A model generated the notes under the pieces. It was not told where the DNA came from. It did not search any database and saw nothing but the letters and a program-made list of their open reading frames with translations. From NCBI GenBank assembly GCA_015499985.1, contig JAAAUF010000030.1:22149-86148 (forward strand): 64,000 bases of DNA, in the 5' to 3' direction. Below are positions 1-9,227 of the stretch, one piece after another. Source of the stretch: Haplosporangium gracile. Taxonomy: Eukaryota > Mortierellomycota > Mortierellomycetes > Mortierellales > Mortierellaceae. Position 1 is the stretch's first letter, and the number at the start of each line of letters is the position of its first letter. The translations under genes were made by a program, and so were the position numbers.

Positions 1-1181
1 TCATGAAGGGAAATGCATTATTCCTGGCATAGGAACATAAAAAACGACGGCATAATGAAAGGAGAGAAGTGAAGGAGATTAAAAGAGAGAGAGAAAGAGA
101 GAAGAGAAAAGGCGTTCCTAACGACGTGCATCCTTTGACTCCTGTGACAGAATATATAAACATACCTCTTCTGTGGGGTGCCAGGCGACCATCTTGACAT
201 CCTGAGTGTGCTCCTGCAGGACGCTCAGACACTCAAAGTCGTTGTCCTCTTCGACTTCCCAGATCCAGACACTCTTGTCACGGGAGCAGGTCGCAAGCAA
301 GGCCCCACTCTTGGACCAGGCTATTGACTTTGTCTCGTTTTCATGTCCTTCCAGAGTTGCGACACATTCGTAATCTTGAGAAGAAGGAAGAGAAAAAAAA
401 AGGTTTGAAATATGAATTATAAGATCGTGGATTAGTCACCAGGAACAAACACAATCTTTTATATTCATTTTTCCCGCGTTCGTGTTCACATGAACACTCT
501 CGTCCTCTCACGATCCATTTTTTCCGCTTCTTCCGAACCTGTCCGCTTTCATTTCAGTAGAGAAAAGTCTGATACAAACAACTTCCTCAGAGCAGAGAAA
601 AGCGAGAGGTCAGTGAAGAGTAATGTGTTTACCTCCGTTTTCATCCTCATCCCGTTCCCAGATGCCAGTCGTGGCGTCAAAGGATCCTGTGGCGAGCTGC
701 CGACCGTCTGGAGACCAGGCAACACTGCGGATGGTGCGCTTGTGTCCTCCCTCGAGCACATTGGTGCATTGCCACTTGGATGGGTCCTGTGCGTTTGTTG
801 CCTGCCAAATCCTGACAGTCTTGTCTCCTGAGCATGTGGCGAGAATAGGTTTTGTTGGGTGCCAGGTTGCGCACCAGACACGGTCCTCGTGGCCTGTATA
901 AAAAAAGAGGCATCATAGAAGGAGGGTAAGGAAGGGCCATTCTCATTGTATACGTTGCGCGTTTCTGTGCTGTGTTGTGTTGTGTTGTGTTGTGCTATGT
1001 TGTGTTGTGTTAATTTGTGCTGAGCGAGCCAGTCGAGGGTATATTTGCTCTTTGGCTTCCAGTTTCGTTTTACTTGTTAGACAGGAGTCAGCAACAATGA
1101 AGAGGGGAAAAGGTGCCGTTGTTGATGGAAGGACAAGTTGAACTGACCGATGAGTTCGGCGAGCTGTTCTAGGCGAGGCAT
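1..1181 (-). CDS. cia1: Cytosolic iron-sulfur assembly protein 1 (CIA1/CIAO1), 3' end off the window
   Basis: WD40 beta-propeller subunit of the CIA targeting complex, which hands cytosolic Fe-S clusters to client apoproteins such as DNA polymerases and helicases. Visible exons on the minus strand: 1181-1148 (start [10 protein letters not shown]), 893-633 and 374-166. The reading frame is kept across GT-AG junctions; the donor at 165 opens an intron that runs off the left edge. The blades read [20 protein letters not shown], then TVRIWQ, then [20 protein letters not shown] and [13 protein letters not shown], the characteristic CIAO1 series. About half of the usual 330-380 residues are present. 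Intron 1 holds a TGTGT pentamer repeat. The second intron ends in AAG without a strong pyrimidine tract. Identity is secure; the start is chosen because it is followed directly by the first blade's lead-in. Confidence 0.9.
961..1012. repeat. TGTGT/TGTGCTA low-order repeat
   Basis: A run of tgtgt pentamers with a few variants lies inside intron 1 of cia1. It looks like a simple microsatellite with no coding role. Confidence 0.7.
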
Positions 1182-2384
1182 TGTCTCAATTCGTCTGCCT
1201 GTGTGTCTGTGTGTCTGTGTGTCTGTGTGTGTATATGTGTGTACAAGTAGAAGAAGACGAAAAGAAAAAAGAGTTGACTGCAAAAGAGACCAAAGGGGAG
1301 AGACTAAGTTGAGGCTAATCAGATCACAGCGCATGCGATCATATCACAAACTAATACATCAACTAAAACGCCAAAAACCAATAAATTATCATTATTTTAT
1401 TTTTTCTTTTTCTTTTCTTCTCTCCCTTATCCTTCCTGCACTTCACAATGTAAGTTGATCTGATTCTCACACGCGCACATGTGCACATACATTCCATTCT
1501 ATTCCATTTCACGAATGATGACAATCTAAATAACTATACCAGGATCAACCATCCAATGACCCGTATATATCTCTAAGAAGTTCTGACTACTACTCCTCTT
1601 CTCGATTCTCACCGACCTCAAGAAGGAGAAAAAAGGAAACAAAGATCTAACCCCTTTTTTTTTTTCTTTTTCTTTTTCTCTGTTCTCGAATACACTTCAG
1701 GTCCCTTATTCGTTAACTACCCTCCTACGGCGTACCAACAAGCAAATAATAAAATAATGTCATTTTACACGTACAGCTTTCATTCCGATTGTGCAATGGT
1801 GTATTTTTTCCTTCAACACAGGGATAGTTAGCTCTCTAGATAATCGACCACGCTCCATCCGTTGGGACCAGAGTGGTTTTTTTGTATCCCTCTAAAATTA
1901 TTTGAGTAACAAAAAAAAAAAAAAAAAAAAGAATAGCGAGTCGTTGGTGTTTGTCAATAACAACTTGGATGCATGCTGCGTTCGAGAGCAAGTGCGACAA
2001 GGGGTATCTCGCAGCTTTTAAAAAAAGGGAGAGAGAAAAGGATAAAGATATTTTTATCTTTGCAGAGAAGGGCAGACTGACGTAGGGGATATAAGTTCAC
2101 GGACACATTTGTACAAGCGTGTATGCTAATTGTGGACATTTTTTTTCACATCCTCTTCTTCCGATCCCTCAAAGATCACACACCCGCACCACACCAAATT
2201 CATCCATGAGTATCGGACCATCGTGGCTCCCTTTTCCTTGTCCCTTATCTCCCACCTTACTTGTTTTTTCCTTGATCCCTTTCTTTCTTCCTTTCTTTTT
2301 TTTTTCTTCATTCTCTTATTTCTTCTTGCCAACCCTCTCCTTCCCCTTCTTCTTATTCTCGTTATAATCAATCACTCATTAACA
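1182..2384. other. Divergent intergenic region between cia1 and the membrane-protein gene
   Basis: No convincing gene is seen. On the cia1 side there is a GT/CTGT microsatellite (1198-1238) and a purine-rich stretch (1248-1275) that is pyrimidine-rich on the cia1 sense strand. A 20-A run lies at about 1911-1930. On the right side a strongly CT-rich tract (about 2225-2365) leads to the ATG at 2385. These are typical marks of fungal promoters and 5' UTRs. Confidence 0.6.
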
Positions 2385-3671
2385 ATGGCCTCAGATTCAT
2401 CTCAGGCTATACCTCCAACTGAAGCCCCTCCTCCTCCTGCCGCTACCCCATCACCAGTGACAACCAGCCCTCCTCCACCTCCTCCAACAACAACAAATCC
2501 TCCTCAAACCACAACAAAAGAGCCACCTCCTCCTCCTCCACCTACTACCACTAATAATCCTCCCCCTCCTCCTTCCCCTACTACCTCGGACGAGCCTAAC
2601 CCACCAACGTCTGAACCTACATTAGATCCGACGACAAGCGGGGACGGACGACCGCCGTCTACGACAACTAGCAAGCCTCCTAGAACTTCAGGCGGAGGAG
2701 GAGGAGATGGTGGTACAAACCCATCGCACGTCCCTGGAGGTGATAGCGGCAACAACAGCAACGGTGGTAGCACTCCTACTGGCATCAACGGCTCAATCCC
2801 GTCAAATGGATCGTCCAAATCTGTACTTGGACCTGTCATCGGCGGAGTGGCCGCCGTCTTGGTACTCGCCTTCTTGGTCGCCGTGTTTGTTATGCGCCAT
2901 CGTAAAAAGAGCAAGGCCCGGAAGCGTCGCTTAGATCTTTTGTTGGACCAGAATGGACAGGGACAAGACCAGTTTCCGGCTTTGGGACTCGGTGGTAGTG
3001 GTGGTGGCGGTTATGATGGAGGCGAGTTAGGAACGGCGGTGAATACAAGCGGTAAGCCTCGGCCAGGTTCCATGGGAGGTAGTTCTCAGGCCGCAAGACC
3101 TTCGACTCATCTGGAAATGAACTCGTTGGGAGGACCGAGTGCTATTCCTGGAGGGGCCGCAGTGGCCAATGATAGTGGATATGATCCCTATGAATATCCG
3201 CAACAACAGCAGCACGCTTACCAGGGATATGGAGGGTATGAGGGCTATGATGGATATGCTGGTCATGTACCGTATGGAGGTCATCAGGATCAATTCGACC
3301 AGCACGATCCCTACTACGATCCTCCTACTCAGGCGGGGCAATATTATCTCGGCCACCAGCACCTTCATCAACAGACGTACGAAGACGGCGGTTCACCGTC
3401 CATGGCGTATCCGCAGCCGCCTTTGGAGGGCGCAGCAGCTCCAGCATCTGTCTCTATGGTGGGCGGATCGTCATCCCCTCGGACGCCACAGCCTCAACTG
3501 ATGATAACGGACGTTGGTGGTGCGGGTGCTACTGGTGAGGATGCATATCTAAATAATGATCCATCGACGATGGAGGGCATTGCGGAGAAGGGAGATTATG
3601 CCGCCGTGCAGTCGAGCGCGCGTAATCCCCAGGTCATTGCTGAGAACAGTAAACCGAGCACTAACAACTAG
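2385..3671 (+). CDS. Pro/Thr-rich single-pass membrane protein with Gly/Tyr-rich tail
   Basis: I do not recognise a named family. The 428-residue product starts MASDSSQAIPPTEA and its first 145 residues are a Pro/Thr/Ser-rich, mucin-like stretch with three N-glycosylation sequons (N123, N135, N141). A hydrophobic segment at about 148-170 (VLGPVIGGVAAVLVLAFLVA) is followed by RHRKKSKARKRR, a positive stop-transfer signal that puts the tail in the cytosol. The tail is Gly/Gln/Tyr-rich with YGGYEGYDGYAG-like repeats. The plan resembles fungal Mid2/WSC-type wall sensors, which is inference only. No signal peptide follows this ATG. The same frame stays open upstream to an ATG at 2130 and passes through a very hydrophobic stretch, so the true N-terminus is uncertain. 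A single exon is assumed. Confidence 0.65.
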   Translation: MASDSSQAIPPTEAPPPPAATPSPVTTSPPPPPPTTTNPPQTTTKEPPPPPPPTTTNNPPPPPSPTTSDEPNPPTSEPTLDPTTSGDGRPPSTTTSKPPRTSGGGGGDGGTNPSHVPGGDSGNNSNGGSTPTGINGSIPSNGSSKSVLGPVIGGVAAVLVLAFLVAVFVMRHRKKSKARKRRLDLLLDQNGQGQDQFPALGLGGSGGGGYDGGELGTAVNTSGKPRPGSMGGSSQAARPSTHLEMNSLGGPSAIPGGAAVANDSGYDPYEYPQQQQHAYQGYGGYEGYDGYAGHVPYGGHQDQFDQHDPYYDPPTQAGQYYLGHQHLHQQTYEDGGSPSMAYPQPPLEGAAAPASVSMVGGSSSPRTPQPQLMITDVGGAGATGEDAYLNNDPSTMEGIAEKGDYAAVQSSARNPQVIAENSKPSTNN

Positions 3672-4015
3672 CGTGCAGCCATCGTCATAATAAAACGTAT
3701 TTGTATAGAACTAACTCTGCATGTTTATGTTCGTGCTACCGATGTTGAACCTTGTATTTTGGCGAAGTTCGCCCCAGAAATGCAAGGTTCGTTAATTCCA
3801 AGCCCAGTTCGTTCAACCGTCCCTTCCTTCCTGCCGCAATTTCTGCCACTCCCTCTCCCCTTCCTCTTCTTCCCCTGAACCCACATATACATTCTCTTAT
3901 TTTCTCACACCAAAACCTTCTCCCTCGTTCTCTCATCATCCCTGCTAGCTTCAACACCTCAAGACCGCAAGACCAATCACTACCGCCACACACAGCTGCC
4001 ATATTGCTACATAAC
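3672..4015. other. Intergenic: 3' UTR of the membrane-protein gene and promoter of the J-protein gene
   Basis: AATAAA at 3689-3694 is a likely polyadenylation signal 18 bp past the stop. A CT-rich tract at about 3812-3955 precedes the next start codon. Nothing else is seen. Confidence 0.55.
3689..3694 (+). terminator. Putative poly(A) signal AATAAA
   Basis: Canonical hexamer just after the stop codon of the membrane-protein gene. Confidence 0.5.
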
Positions 4016-5858
4016 ATGGAGGTCAACAAGGACGAGGCTTTGCGCTGCCTCGACATTGCTCGCCGCCATCTCCTTACAGGAAATTACCCCAGCGCGCGCA
4101 AGTTTGGCCAAAAGTCCATCTCTCTCTTCCCAACATCCGACGCCCGCGCCTTCATCTCTCTCGTCGACGCCAAGGAAGCCGCCGCCAACAGCAGCAGCAG
4201 CAGCAACACTTCTTCTTCGACCTCTTCTTCTCCAGGACCCTCGTCTTTCTCCTCTACGCCAAGGACAGGTGGCACAAGTACTGGTACGGGTGCAGGAACA
4301 GGAACAGGAGCAGTGCCGCCATTGAACAGATCAAAATCGACCCCAATTCCCGACCATAAGCCCGTCGAGAGGGATTATACCCCTGAACAGGCGGCTGCTG
4401 TGAAGGCCATTCGCTCTTCTGGAGGAGACTTTTGCAAAGTCCTCGGAGTCAAGAAGAATGCTACCGACATTGAGATCAAGAAAGCATATCGCAAGGTAAG
4501 CACTCTCGCACAAACAGCACGGACAAAACAGACGAATAATGGATGATATACATATATCTGTAATGTTGAGATATGAAAGAAAAAGGCTAACGTCTTTTAT
4601 TAAATAACGGATTGTTATTCTTTCAATAAACTTACCCATTAGCTGGCCCTCCAGATGCATCCAGACAAGAACGGTGCCCCAGGAGCAGATGAAGCCTTTA
4701 AAAGTACGTTTGCATTGTCTTTCGATTTGATTCCTGTTGAAAATAACTAAAAACATCTACACTGACACTTCTTACCTTTCCCTCTCCCTCTCCCTCTCCC
4801 TCCTCAACCTCGTCTCCCTTGCTGTTTTGAAATCCATGTAGTTGTGTCAAAGGCATTCACGGTACTGAGTGACCCTCAGAAGCGAGCAATTTTTGACCAA
4901 CATGGACCAGAGGATGGCAGGAGTTCAGGAGTCAACTATGACCGCCCAAGACCAACAGCCCAACAATACTATTCACGTGGAGCAGGAGGAGGCTATGGCG
5001 AGGAAATCTCGCCAGAGGACCTTTTCAACATGTTTTTTGGCGGAGGAGGATTTGGAGGATGTAAGTCTGCAGTCTCTTCCCTACTTCTTTCATTGTACTG
5101 CATTGGAAGGTGGTTGCGGTGTCTTATTTGGGAGTGTGGGAAACGCGTTTGTAGTTTTATTAACCCTTGCCTACATTTTTTTGGTTACGATGACAGCATT
5201 CCAAACTGGAGGATATGGTGCAAGGACTCGAGCACAGCAAACACAGTACCATCATACGCGGCAGGAGCAATTCCGGCGACAACATCAACAACAACGCCAA
5301 CAACGTCAAAACAGTCAGCATAACCAGGACTTTAACGTTGGCAATCTCATCCAGCTTCTCCCCTTGATCCTTTTGATTGTCGTTTCCATGACTTCGGGTC
5401 TCTTTGGTTCGAGCGACACTTCGTCAACGGGATCCAACTCTGTCTTGAGCGATTTTTCGTTACGGCCGCGGGAACAGCACACCACGGCTCGACACACGAC
5501 TCAAAGAAATGTACCCTACTATGTCAACGAAATTCGGTTTATGAACACCTATTTCCCTGGACAGCAATTTGAGTTCAAGGGCTCGTCCGCTAAACAGATC
5601 AATGTTAAGCCCGACCAGATAACACTCCAGGGCCGTAAGGTCGGTCGATTGTTTCAACGGATGGAAGAGAATGTCGAGAGCGCCTACCTGAGAGAGATGC
5701 AGGAACGGTGTCGGGTCGAGAGGAGAAAGAAGGAGATTGCAAGGAACAAGGCAATGGGATTCTGGGGTGCCGACAAAAAGCTGTGGCAGGAGGCGCAAAG
5801 GATGACTACTCCTAGCTGTGACATTGTCAAGGATAAGTTTTCGAAGATAGTTCTCTAA
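4016..5858 (+). CDS. ER membrane J-domain co-chaperone, DNAJB12/DNAJB14/Hlj1 type
   Basis: An Hsp70 co-chaperone of the ER membrane whose J domain faces the cytosol and supports ER-associated degradation. Exons 4016-4495, 4643-4703, 4842-5060 and 5197-5858 give 473 residues. The N-terminus MEVNKDEALRCLDIA is the hallmark of the DNAJB12 family and fixes the start, although the frame is open further upstream. The J domain covers about residues 138-203, with the HPD triad at 166-168 split from helix II by an intron, and a LSDPQKRAIFDQHG end. A GGGG-rich linker follows, then a Gln/Arg stretch, one membrane segment (LIQLLPLILLIVVSM) and a C-terminal DUF1977-type region ending KFSKIVL. It is longer than the usual 370-410 residues because of Ser/Gly- and Gln-rich linkers. 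Confidence 0.9.
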
Positions 5859-5960
5859 TATTTTTAGTTAATTAAATTAACGGCATCCCTTTCTTTGCAT
5901 GCGCAGGCTGAGATGTTTCGGGGACAATTGGACATGAGAGAAGCGATTAAGCCTTCTATC

Positions 5961-5994
<34 letters not shown>

Positions 5995-6199
5995 TTTTTA
6001 CCTGCTCGTTTTTTTACTCGTTATTGATGAAAGGCGAAGTACAGTAGAATGATAGGAAGCGGAGTAGTTTGCGAATACGACAAGGTTTATTATGCATCTG
6101 CTTGGACGTCTGGCGGCGACAGCAGAGCACGCGTGTTCTAAATCTATGCGCCAATCTCTAACGGTTGTATCTCCCGCATGTAGCTTTTGGCGTGTTCGT
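5859..6199. other. Convergent 3' region between the J-protein gene and mtrr
   Basis: No gene is seen. It holds a T-run of about 26 bases (5960-5986) and TTTATT at 6086-6091, which on the minus strand is an AATAAA signal about 110 bp past the mtrr stop. Confidence 0.6.
6086..6091 (-). terminator. Putative poly(A) signal of mtrr
   Basis: TTTATT on the plus strand, AATAAA on the mtrr strand. Confidence 0.45.
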
Positions 6200-9025
6200 T
6201 TATGCCCACTGGTCTCGCAGGAAAGTAGGGGTGTAAAATGAACAAAAAGGAAAGGGTTAGTTTAGTCGCACAGCACACAAAACGGTTTTCTCATACACTA
6301 TCAAAGTCGGGTGATTGTTCATACCAGATCGCGAAGGTACTGCTTCTCTTGTGCCCATTTGTTCAGCTCCATGATGGCTGCCATCCTTTCGTATCCACCA
6401 TGGTTGACTAAAATGTTAACAAGTTCGTCGTGAACTGCTTTCGCCATCCCCTTGGCATCCCTAAGAAATGAACAGGAGTAAGCAGGGAGTCAGTCAAAAG
6501 CCATTTTTTGTTTAAGCAAAAGAGGAGCAGTTAGTTTTTGAATTCGATAATCGCATGACTTCGATTAAAACTTACCCGCAAACGTAGATCATTGCCCCCT
6601 TTTTGTGAATAAGATTCCAAAGACTTTTGCCCTGGCTCCGCATCAGATCCTGCACGTATTTGGCACTGTTTGGAACATTCTCCTCCCGACTCACCGCCAA
6701 CTGTAGTTCCGTAAGTACGCCATCTCTTTTGTATGCTTCCATCTGCTCCCGGAACAGCCAGTCCTTCTCACGATGTCGACAGCCAAAAAAAAGCCACATG
6801 TCTCCAAAGTGATCATCCAAATGCTGGCGAGGTCCTGATCCGATGTTGACAAGTCGTTTCTTGATAAGTCTCTGCTCCGCACGGTGTTCCAGAAATCCCA
6901 TGAAAGGAGCAACCCCCGTACCGGGACCGATCATAATGACAGGCTTGGTCGTGTCCGACGGCAAATTGAATCTTGTCTCGTTAGGTTTCAAGAATACGGG
7001 TAAACGCTGCGTTGGCAATCCTGTCGTCACAACTTTTCCGAAAGGAACCTGGCCTGCCAGTTCATCCAACCAGGGTGTGCAAACCCCGCGACGATGAATA
7101 CCTCCAGGCAAACCGTAGGTGACAACGTTGAAAGCACAAGACCATCGACGATGTCCATTCTTGCTCATCGGGGAGCTGGTAATGGAATAATATCTCGGCT
7201 GCATGGGCGGAAGAGTCTCGATGATACGCGCAAGAGGAACATTGATTGACGGGAAAGTATGCATGATGTCCAGGAATGTAGGTGACTGGGCACGGAAGGC
7301 GTTGAATTGGTCGGCCCCTTGCTTGGAGGCCATGAACATGAGCTTTTGTTTGTCAGCCAAGTCGTTGGCATGTTCAGCATACAGCCTAATGTTGGCCTTC
7401 TTAGGAGGCGAAGTCAAATCAACCGCATAACGGAAAATATCCAGCAATGTTGCAGATTCCACTGTTTGGAGATGCGATGGGATGCCTATATCCACGTGGC
7501 GACAAATACAAAATGAAGTTTTAGCACTATCGAAAACAAATAGTAGGAAAGCAACTCTCTGACTTAATTGATATTTCATACCTTGTCCATGTAGCCTGAC
7601 CGCCTTCGTAGCAGCAGTATCGCTCACATTTAGCGCGGACAAAACTGCTCGGACCAAGGCTTCGTTGTTAGGAGCCCAGATTCCAAAAGCGTCGCCGGGT
7701 GCATAGTCTACGTCGTCCTCGAATCCAAACTCAATGGCAATAGTTCTCTTCAGCGCGTCAGAAGGCGTTAAGGATTGGGCTTTGTTAATCGTGGCCATCA
7801 ACAGCGGCGTTGGCGTTTGAATAAAAGTCGGAACTGAGCCTGGCGCCCGAGATGTAACGACGGTCTCCAAGTCTGCAATATGGAGGTTGGCGTTCGGGAC
7901 GCGAGGCAATGCTGTGAGGTTAGAATGATCTGCCATGGCAGAAAAATCGATATCAATCTTGTACCCAACGGCGAGTGTAATGGCTGAACTGGCAGACGGA
8001 GTGAGAGTGAGATTGTTGAGGTTCTTGATAGTGTTCTCAATTGGGTCCTGCCCATTGGTTGTCGAAGTAACTGTGGAAAGTAGTTCAGGCGAATCGAGTG
8101 TGGCGGCGACAATGCTCTGTTTGCGATCCTGCTCTTGCTTGAGGATTAAATCCTTGACAATTTTTTCTTCCTCCGACGTGAGATGAGGTTGGGGCAAATC
8201 ATGGATTGTGGGAGTTGAAATAACTTGATGGGCAAGAGCAGGCCATAGATTCTTGATCCATGGATCCACTGTTTCTTCGAGGCTATCATCAGAAAAACAA
8301 AGCAGAACAAAAGTTGAAGAGTGAGAGTATGCATAAGTATCTCTTGAGAGGTTGGTTAAATTAGGATATCACATTCCTCTCTGATAAGATGGCATTTATG
8401 AACAAAGTAGCAATACTCAGAAATAGACAAGACGCATGAAAACGTACCCTGTGGCATCGTCTGCCAAGCCTCGGGGATAGAACGATGATGCACCTAGCTC
8501 CTGAAGACGGGTGTCGAGACGTTTTGCTGTCTGGCAAAAGTTGTCGTAATTTGTATCTCCAAGGCCTAATAACAGTGATAAAGCAGTGAATCGGATAGGT
8601 TAATAATGCTTTTCAAAGTACAGAGACGCCAAAAAAAGAAGGCAAGCTGAGCAATTGGACCTGGAGACAATGGACGAGAGAGGAAGAGGGGAGGAATGTA
8701 TGTGTGTGAAGGATAAGTTACCGAGGATGGTGTATTTGGCTTTAGTGAGACCGACTCCTTTGAGTTTGCGAAGGTGGCGCCAGAACTTTGTCGAGTTGTC
8801 CGGAGGGTCTCCGTCGCCGGTGGTTGAAACGACAAAGACGAGGCAGTCTTCCTTGTCCCAGTCGACCTTGGCGTGGTCGTTGAGGGCGTAGTGGAAAGCC
8901 TTGAAACCGCGTTCCTGGGCCTGCTCATAGATGTTTCGGGAGATGGACTCTGCATTGCCAGTCTGAGAGGCAAAGAAGACCGTGAGGTGATCGGTCTGCG
9001 GGACTACGTTCTTGTTGCCTGTCAT
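6200..9025 (-). CDS. mtrr: Methionine synthase reductase (MTRR-type diflavin reductase)
   Basis: NADPH-dependent FMN/FAD reductase that re-activates cobalamin-dependent methionine synthase by reductive methylation of cob(II)alamin. Six exons on the minus strand: 9025-8722, 8565-8448, 8282-7582, 7485-6576, 6460-6325 and 6208-6200, giving 725 residues (human about 700). The N-terminal flavodoxin domain has FFASQTGNAES and STTGDGDPPDN, then LGLGDTNYDNFC. After a linker come the FAD domain (YAPGDAFGIWAPN, RYYSITSSP, RRGVCTPWL) and the NADPH domain (GPGTGVAPFMGFLEHR, FFGCRHREKDWLF, AKYVQD, MIYVCGDAKGMAK). The VDPWIKNLWPAL stretch, the SKQGAD motif and the RGVCT motif fit MTRR better than Tah18/NDOR1 or P450 reductase. 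The last exon is only nine bases (Trp-Ala-stop) and supplies the C-terminal aromatic that stacks on FAD in this family. It is divergently arranged with the adenylate cyclase gene. Confidence 0.88.
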
Positions 9026-9227
9026 TTGGTCAAGAGAGAGAGAGGGAGAGAGAGAATGAAGGGGCGGAGGAGAAGGAGGAGGGAAAGGAGGAGGAGGAGG
9101 AGGAGGAGGAGGAGGACGATGGAAGAAGAAAGGAATAAGAGAAAGAAAAAAAAACGTTGAGTCAAAGTGATGATTCGATCTGATCACGTGCATCACTTAT
9201 TATCCAAATAGGCACCAGCAGCCTATC
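9026..9227. promoter_or_regulatory. Compact divergent promoter of mtrr and cyr1 with a CACGTG box
   Basis: Only 202 bp separate the two start codons. The mtrr half is a purine tract on the plus strand, including a GGA repeat at 9086-9116, hence CT-rich in the mtrr sense. A CACGTG core lies at 9185-9190 within TGATCACGTGCATCA. In yeasts this core is bound by Cbf1, a regulator of methionine and sulfur genes; that link is inference here. Confidence 0.55.
9185..9190. promoter_or_regulatory. CACGTG E-box
   Basis: Palindromic bHLH core, 160 bp from the mtrr start and 38 bp from the cyr1 start. Confidence 0.5.

Noticed and set aside
1150..1458. 102-codon frame over the cia1 5' region
   Set aside because: It overlaps exon 1 of cia1 in antisense and translates a CTGT/GT microsatellite.
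2504..2914. 136-codon antisense frame opposite the membrane-protein gene
   Set aside because: A Gly/Val mirror of the Pro/Thr-rich sense strand.
6200..9025. Tah18/NDOR1 or NADPH-P450 reductase as identity of the diflavin enzyme
   Set aside because: The VDPWI-LWPAL end of the flavodoxin part, the SKQGAD and RRGVCT motifs and the C-terminus fit methionine synthase reductase better. It also lacks the N-terminal anchor of P450 reductase.
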